From Sanderia malayensis (taxonomy: Eukaryota > Cnidaria > Scyphozoa > Semaeostomeae > Pelagiidae), in assembly GCA_013076295.1 (NCBI GenBank), contig RQOL01000616.1, forward strand, positions 2,942,392 through 3,006,391: a stretch of DNA of 64,000 bases, given 5' to 3'. The notes below the pieces were generated by a model that was given only the letters and a program-made list of their open reading frames with translations, made no database searches and was not told the origin of the DNA. Position numbers and translations under genes: made by a program. Shown in pieces: positions 47,301-64,000 of this stretch. How positions within the stretch are numbered: the first letter of the stretch is position 1; each line of letters starts with the position of its first letter.

Positions 47301-49139
47301 CCAAGGAATGACCTTCACCTAGAATATTTTAAAATTCTTTCAATCAAAATATCAAATGTCTAAAATTTCGGAAATAATCAGAGAGGGTCTTACCATTTTC
47401 TTCAATTTTAAAAACTTCATCAGTAAACATGATTCTACATTCTTCAGAAACAGTGCCATCTTTCCTAAATAAGCAATAAAGAATGTAGTTACTTAGCATG
47501 AGTATAATGATTAAGCATATAAATGATATGTTATATCAACTCTAAAAAACCTACCCAAGCATTAATTTACCGTAGAGTAATTTTTCCTTTCTCTTTTCCA
47601 CCTGAAAGTGGAACATTGTGGATTAGTAAAACACAAGGTTTGAGTTGCTATACCTTACAATGCAACACAGTACCATAAACATACACCTCTTTCCATTTAC
47701 AAGCTTTAACAAAGAACCTCTTTAACAAAAGCAGAACATTTCTGTGGGACACAAAAAATGTTAAAACTAACCTTTCTGGTAACGACTACATCGTACCAGA
47801 AACCTCTCTCCTTTGGATCATCAGTGTTGTAGTTTGCCATCACTTTTGTACCTTTCTCAATCTAAAACAATCCACTAATGTAACATAGTTTGTCAAGTCA
47901 CAGTTAATTAAATATTAAATGAAATTTGTGTAATTACCTCATTCCAACAAAGTTGTTTTCGGGCTCTTGGTCGTACTTCTTTCTCGGTAACTTTGAAAAC
48001 TTCACTTTCATCATAGCTGCAATCAAATAAGACAGCTGGTTATTTGCTACAAATATCTCAAGATAAATATCAAAAAAATCCAATAAAGATGTGATAGAAC
48101 TTACTCCTCAAAATAAACATGATAGAAAATATTCATTTTTTCACATGTTATTTTTACTACAATTGCTTCAAACCAGGCTCCCATAGACACATCCATGGCA
48201 TCAACCTTATCACCTTTCTACATAAAATGAGAAGAATAATCCCATCAAAGTATGACCAAAAATGTCAGAAATACTATAAATTAATACTAAAGCTTACCTT
48301 GTAAAGAGAATTAATTTCAACTGACTGATCATCACTTGGCTAAAATATAATTCACTGATCAATCAGCCGAAGCAAGTAAAAATTTTAAGCAACACCTAGA
48401 ACCAAACCAAAAACAAATAAGCAAACCTTGATTTCATTGATGTCTTGTTCATCTTTATTTTCATCTTTATTTTCACTTTCATCAATGTTAGTATTGTTTA
48501 CTTTATTGTCATTATTGTCGTAGCAATAATCATCAAGGTTAGCTTTAAACATTACTTGAATAATTGCATTCAATCCAACTTTATAATCAAACAATGAATG
48601 ACCATCTTCCAACTAGGAATAAATTAAGTATAACAAAATCTGGAAAATAACACAATGAGATAACCCTAACCGGGGGGTGGGTAGTAGGTGTGTGTGGGGT
48701 GAAATACCTAACAGACAGAAATCGGCATTTCATTCAGCAAAATTGGCATTTTGTACTGCTCACTCAACAATCAGGCATCACTCATCCCCAAGAAATTTTG
48801 CTAATGCCCCCCTTGATGACTGACTAATTAAACAAAACCAATCCATTAGTAATGTTTCGGGTAGGCAGGGCAGGGCACAATCATTTCAGTTAATCAATAT
48901 CAAGGAACATTTAGAGAAAGCATGCTCATCCCAAGACACAATACCAAAATTATAATATTTATACCCGTTTTGAAAAAGACGATTACCTGTTTACCACTAA
49001 AAAATAATCTCTGTTTTGATGACGTAACATTAAAATGTTCTTCAATTCTCTTCTTCAAATCTTCAATTGTGGTTAATTTGCTTAACTTATCAATTTGTAT
49101 TGATTTCTTTCCATCCACTGTCCTTATTTGAACCCACAT
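44325..49139 (-). CDS. UHRF1: UHRF1 (UBL-TTD-PHD-SRA-RING) DNA-methylation maintenance factor
   Basis: About 24 short exons, from ATG 49139 (exon 48987-49139) to stop 44325. Domains in order: ubiquitin-like ([35 protein letters not shown] exon), tandem Tudor ([20 protein letters not shown]), PHD ([30 protein letters not shown]), SRA ([80 protein letters not shown]) and RING ([27 protein letters not shown]), ending [13 protein letters not shown]1 reads H3K9me and hemimethylated CpG, ubiquit­ylates H3 and recruits DNMT1, so maintenance methylation is implied in this organism. The intron after 46282 uses a GC donor. The short exon at 47571-47601 needs an acceptor ending aaag for the next exon to stay in frame. 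Confidence 0.95.
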
Positions 49140-49701
49140 GACTATTATGAATAGCTAATAAATGAAATAAATATAGAATTTATATATTACATTGACATCA
49201 ACTTGTAAGTGGCGTATTATATGGCAGATGGGCCTAGTCGGCCAATCCCAAATAAACAAGAGACTTCTACTGTTGTTTGCTTACATTCATGAACCTGTAT
49301 ATCAGTTACAAAAAGCAAAATTTTAGAAAAAGCTTCAAACTTAAATATTACCTCCAGTAAGAGCTGACACACTGCTTAAAACCTCTTTGATACTTTTTCT
49401 ATTTCCAGCTTCAGGAAAATTTGACACACGTGTTTGCTTTTAGTTCTACGAAATGGCGGGAAACTGACGTCACGATCCAATTGAAGTAATCTCAAAGCAA
49501 ATAAAAGCAGAGAGAGATTAATAAAAACAAAATATTGCAAGACGAAATATTTAATGTTTCCCAACTATAATCAGCATACACAAATGTGATATAAATAAAA
49601 GAAAAAAGATGCAAAAATATATCTTATAAACCACCTAAATGTATTAAGGTATTGTCTTGCTTTGGTAAATTACGTATACAAAAGGCTAACTGTTTAAATA
49701 T
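49140..49701. other. Gap between UHRF1 and the zinc-finger gene
   Basis: UHRF1 promoter and 5' UTR side (near 49140) and the zinc-finger gene 3' UTR. No coding exon or repeat that I can support. Confidence 0.5.
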
Positions 49702-51594
49702 TTAAATTGTTTGATCATCAGTTTTTGGTTGATCATCATGGTATTCTTTAACAGCAACATAGCTTTCATCAACTTCTTGATTATCGCTATTTAAGCAAAC
49801 AGTTTGATCAACAGCATATCCTTCAACTGCTTGCAGTAATTGCAACAAATTGGATGCTTGCAGGCCTTCCATGTGTCTTTCTGTAACTTTGTTATTCTGA
49901 TCCAATTCAACCAATACAATACCACCAACTGACGAAGCATCTGCATAGCTTTGTCCTTCTTCTGTTACCATGGTACAATTTTCCACAACTGTGCCATCAT
50001 TATCAGCTTGTACCAATGCAAACGTAACATTAGATGTGGGTGTTGCTGTCGCACTTGCTTCACCTGCTGAACTCTCTTCACAAGATTGCTGCTGTTGCTG
50101 TTGTGCTTGGATTGATTGTAGTTGCTCAAGATTTAATTTATTTTGAGAAACAACAAATTTGACAAATGGATGATTCTCAGCTGCCTGCAAATCTAGAATC
50201 TCATCATTTAATGTTTCACTTATTTCTGTCCCTTCTTTCATTTCACCTTTATCATTCATGTCCAATTTCACTGTATCAACCGCCTTTCTTATTTCAACAT
50301 CTTCATGATCTTTAACATTTTCATCTGCATCATCATTGCATGTTTCATCATTACCATCAACATTCATCATATCATCATTACCAGCATCAGTTTTCTCATT
50401 CATTTCTGCATCATCTATGCTCAGCTCACTCACATCTACTCCATGTTCCTCCATATGTTTCACATAGCTTTTATGAAATCGAAACTTCTTGTCACACTTC
50501 TTGCATGACAAGCACTTTTGGTGAATTCTCTGGTGCCTTGTTAAACTTGATAGGTAGCCAAATGTTTTCATGCAGATTTCACATCTGAAGCCTTTGCCAA
50601 CCAAATGCAATTTCTCATGCCTTTTCAAACTTGAAATATACTCAAAGCGTCTGTGACAATGAGGGCAAGGGAAGATCTCTTTTCCTGAATGCGTTTTCAA
50701 ATGACGTTTTAAACTTGTTGCATACATAAAACCTTTTGAGCACTCTTTACATGTGTATGCTTTACCATTGGCTTCATCTGAATGCAATTTCAAATGCCTT
50801 TTTAAACTTGAATTATAATGGAAGGTTTTTGAGCATGCCAAACATTGGTAGACAAGTGGAGGTATGCTACCAGACTGATGCTTCAACATGTGACGTTTTT
50901 TGCTTGATAGATGTGTGAATTTTTTATCACATTCGTCACAGGCATATTCATTCATTTCTTTTTCAGGCATTGATTCATTCATTTCTTCTTCATTTAATTC
51001 TTCATCTTGAATCATTGGAAGAATTATTTGCATCTGCTCTTCTAGATCTTTGTCTCCTTCTTTTTGTAAACTGGTTACTCTACTTTCGTCTAAATTATCA
51101 TTTATTACTTCTTCATTATCATCAGTAACAACGCTTTGTGCATTTTTATCTTCGCCGCTGCCTTCCTTCTTCTTTTTCCCATTAATTATCAGGTTAGGCC
51201 CAGTGGTAGGATTGTCATCCATTTCCTCCTTTGCGTATTCATTATTTTCTTGCTCATCCTGAACTTTGATACTGCTCGGGTCTACCTGTACGACATCTGA
51301 AATTTCAGTTGTAAGTTCCTTTTCTTTTACTTCATCAGGAACATTTTCTTTCGGTACTTCTTGCCCGAAGTTCAAACTTTGTTTGAGGGCGCCATTTTCT
51401 GAAATATCTTGAAAAACAACCTGAGGGCTGGTGGAATCAGTTTGCTGTTGAGCAATACTCTGATCGTCCTTCTCTTGACTTTCTAATTTACTTGTTTCCT
51501 TTTGCAAAACAGTTTGAATTACCTTTTCACCATGATGAACTTCTGCAATTGCATTATCTTCAACAACAACTACAACATCATTTTCATCATTCAT
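49702..51594 (-). CDS. Six-finger C2H2 zinc-finger protein with acidic flanks
   Basis: A single uninterrupted exon. ATG 51594 (MNDENDVVVVVEDN) is preferred; an in-frame ATG at 51627 adds 11 residues. The N-terminal ~225 residues are acidic and low-complexity. Six C2H2 fingers follow (CDECDKKF, CLACSKTF, CKECSKGF, CPHCHRRF, CEICMKTF, CKKCDKKF), then an acidic tail with a Gln run and a hydrophobic C-terminal region. The recognition helices of fingers 2-5 are almost identical: Y at -1, S or T at 2, S at 3, R at 6. A sequence-specific nuclear DNA-binding protein is likely. Some linkers are non-canonical. I do not recognise an orthologue. Confidence 0.88.
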   Translation of the reverse strand: MNDENDVVVVVEDNAIAEVHHGEKVIQTVLQKETSKLESQEKDDQSIAQQQTDSTSPQVVFQDISENGALKQSLNFGQEVPKENVPDEVKEKELTTEISDVVQVDPSSIKVQDEQENNEYAKEEMDDNPTTGPNLIINGKKKKEGSGEDKNAQSVVTDDNEEVINDNLDESRVTSLQKEGDKDLEEQMQIILPMIQDEELNEEEMNESMPEKEMNEYACDECDKKFTHLSSKKRHMLKHQSGSIPPLVYQCLACSKTFHYNSSLKRHLKLHSDEANGKAYTCKECSKGFMYATSLKRHLKTHSGKEIFPCPHCHRRFEYISSLKRHEKLHLVGKGFRCEICMKTFGYLSSLTRHQRIHQKCLSCKKCDKKFRFHKSYVKHMEEHGVDVSELSIDDAEMNEKTDAGNDDMMNVDGNDETCNDDADENVKDHEDVEIRKAVDTVKLDMNDKGEMKEGTEISETLNDEILDLQAAENHPFVKFVVSQNKLNLEQLQSIQAQQQQQQSCEESSAGEASATATPTSNVTFALVQADNDGTVVENCTMVTEEGQSYADASSVGGIVLVELDQNNKVTERHMEGLQASNLLQLLQAVEGYAVDQTVCLNSDNQEVDESYVAVKEYHDDQPKTDDQTI

Positions 51595-52056
51595 CTTCGC
51601 ACTGATCCAAAATGTCTTCCTTTTCAATCGCCCCAGCCGACGATGCGTTACCTTAAGTTCGGCTTCTTATAAGCTATCAATATTAAAATTATAAATAACT
51701 AGTAGCCTTAGTAGATTTTTCAACAGCCTTCAATATGTTATTCACCAGTACAGCTAGCCTTAAACGATTTAAATAAGCTAGAGCGGATCTGTTTGATGGT
51801 TATAAATCGGCCATTTTGCCTTTGTGCAACTACAACCACGCCAATCTAGCGAGAGCAAGATGAAACGGAAAGACAACAAGGCGCGACGTGCTTACGTTGC
51901 ATTATCAATGTTTGTGCGCAAATCAACGATTTTTGAAACAATTGAATGTTTAAACATTAATAACGTGTAAGTTAAACGGTCCATGGGAAACAAACTAGTT
52001 TTTATTCCACAGTCTCCTGATTAAAACGTTTTATAATCCAAAGAACAAACTGTTCT
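51595..52056. other. Gap between the zinc-finger start and the POLR3B 3' end
   Basis: Zinc-finger promoter and 5' UTR plus the POLR3B 3' UTR. No exon or repeat seen. Confidence 0.5.
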
Positions 52057-62884
<10,828 letters not shown>

Positions 62885-63086
62885 TTTGCTTTATATCATA
62901 AAACAAAGCTGCAAAAGAAAAAGAAAAAGTAAAAAACAAATCTTGTATTATATTTACTAAAAATAGTCAAACCTACTCTAGGAATTAACAATATTTGCTG
63001 TTCACCACTTGATTTGAACGCACAAAGAAAACAAAGAAATACGTAGTTCGCTTCCCAAAAACAACAGGGGAGCAAGCTGCTAGTTC

Positions 63087-63412
63087 TAGGACTTAGGGCC
63101 ATAATTTCTAAAAATATTAAATTTTTTCGATATTCCTGTTCACCATGGGTTACTGCACAGAAAAAATTGATCTGGTCTCTCTAGCATAAATACTTGGAAC
63201 GCAAACCTTGAATCTAGCGACCTTAATATTCTAACGCAAAAATCTACAGTAAACTGAGGGCCATGCCTCTAGTTTTCGGACTCACGGCCATAACTTCTAA
63301 AAAAATTCAAATTTTTGTCGATATTCCTTTTCACCATAGGTTACAGCACAGAAAAAAAACTTATCTGGTCTCTCTAGCAAAAGTACTTGGAACGCAAACG
63401 AATCTAGCGATG
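63087..63412. repeat. ~190-bp diverged tandem duplication
   Basis: Two copies begin near 63087 and 63277. They share ggccataatttctaaaaa (second copy ggccataacttctaaaaa), tcgatattcc, ttcaccat, agcacagaaaaa-type runs and ctggtctctctagca, then acttggaacgcaaac. Function unknown; it lies 200 bp upstream of the POLR3B start codon. Confidence 0.85.
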
Positions 63413-64000
63413 AAGTGGTGAAAAATATATGGTGAAGTGGGGACCAAGGTTCCGATCCTTGGATCGTACAGCTGGGGAGTAATGTCAACAGTGTTTGCCT
63501 CGTCGTTTCGAGGATTTCTTGACAAGGTGAAGCTGAGTAAAACCATGACTGGTAAATTACTATGTTGAATAACCCTCATAGAACACAGCAATATTTGTGA
63601 TACGGAGTTCAATGTTATTGCGATCATCGTTTTGTTATGATGATGATTATGACACAAACTTTGATTTCGACTGGAGGGAGACTCGCACGATTCACAGCCC
63701 AACACATGGGGTTCATTTCTTGCACGATATATGCATGCTAGTCACAATATTTTAAGGTTTTTGATAAGAATACTTAATTTTAGACACTGAAAGTGCACAT
63801 CTCTTCCCTGGAAAGTTTGCAAATAAAGCTTTAATATTACCACAAAACGAAAATAGGCCTAAAGTCCCACGCAGAAGTTATCGGTAGTGTCCATGTGGAA
63901 AGAGTTGTTTGAAGACTTAAAACACCATAAATTAAACTAATGCTGCTCGAAATGCATCTTAATTGTGTTACTAACCCAGAAAATGCTCTATTTTGCCTTT
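63413..64000. other. Right-hand end of the window
   Basis: No supported gene. A perfect small hairpin, ccaagg ttccgat ccttgg, lies at about 63446-63464 and resembles a tRNA T arm, but no cloverleaf surrounds it. A 114-codon minus-strand frame (63361-63705) overlaps the tandem repeat and has no recognisable domain. Confidence 0.4.

Noticed and set aside
48660..48900. Telomere-like tract in UHRF1 intron 1
   Set aside because: Only one taaccctaacc occurrence; no repeat unit.
63361..63705. 114-codon minus-strand gene
   Set aside because: Partly lies in the tandem repeat and has no domain or splice support.

Overview
The window is AT-rich animal nuclear DNA with compact genes, many short introns (often 50-300 bp, nearly all GT-AG) and small intergenic gaps. 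Gene content is metazoan and looks deuterostome: beta-sarcoglycan, UHRF1, MDM1, MFSD8, a TEX26-like sperm protein, a FAM181-type TEAD-binding motif and a furin-type convertase. Compactness, base composition and a tRNA-derived SINE fit an ascidian such as Ciona. That placement is inference; no rRNA or mitochondrial marker is present.

Layout. 1-3 kb: 5' part of a CUB/LDLa/EGF receptor-like gene (-). 3.5-6.7 kb: MFSD8 lysosomal transporter (-). 6.8-11.1 kb: a repeat-rich block (177-bp repeats, tRNA-Gly-derived SINE with a long A/T-run tail, pogo-type MITE) around a short gene with a FAM181-like TEAD-binding Omega-loop (+). 12.3-14.0 kb: TEX26-like gene (+). 14.2-18.4 kb: intronless 1427-aa Notum-like carboxylesterase with a huge N-terminal extension (-). 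19.8-22.4 kb: furin/PC-type convertase (-). 22.7-26.4 kb: MDM1 (-), head-to-head with an ER DnaJ (DNAJB9 type, +). 28.0-31.7 kb: RPS3A (-) head-to-head with RRP8 (+). 32.0-32.9 kb: satellite carrying telomere-like CCCTAA blocks. 33.7-35.2 kb: beta-sarcoglycan (+). 35.5-37.3 kb: small CRAL-TRIO protein (+). 38.1-40.6 kb: POLR1E, the Pol I PAF53 subunit (+). 40.9-43.8 kb: ADAR-like gene (-) with several frame breaks. 44.3-49.1 kb: UHRF1 (-). 49.7-51.6 kb: six-finger C2H2 protein (-). 52.1-62.9 kb: POLR3B (-), hosting an intronless GPCR and a hAT-like MITE in its introns. 63-64 kb: a short diverged tandem repeat.

How the genes relate. There is no operon-type logic. Several genes serve ribosome production (RPS3A, RRP8, POLR1E, POLR3B), and two divergent pairs probably share promoters. 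The most unusual items are the Notum-like enzyme with possible glycosaminoglycan sites next to a convertase, the convertase whose P domain holds a charged insertion and ends the protein, the five-dsRBD ADAR locus with about seven frame breaks, the FAM181-like Omega-loop gene, and the telomere-like satellite. Exon boundaries come from reading splice sites and phases by eye. Total CDS lengths that divide exactly by three support the models of MFSD8, TEX26-like, MDM1, the convertase, DNAJB9, RPS3A, RRP8, SGCB and CRAL-TRIO, and of POLR1E after one homopolymer base is removed.
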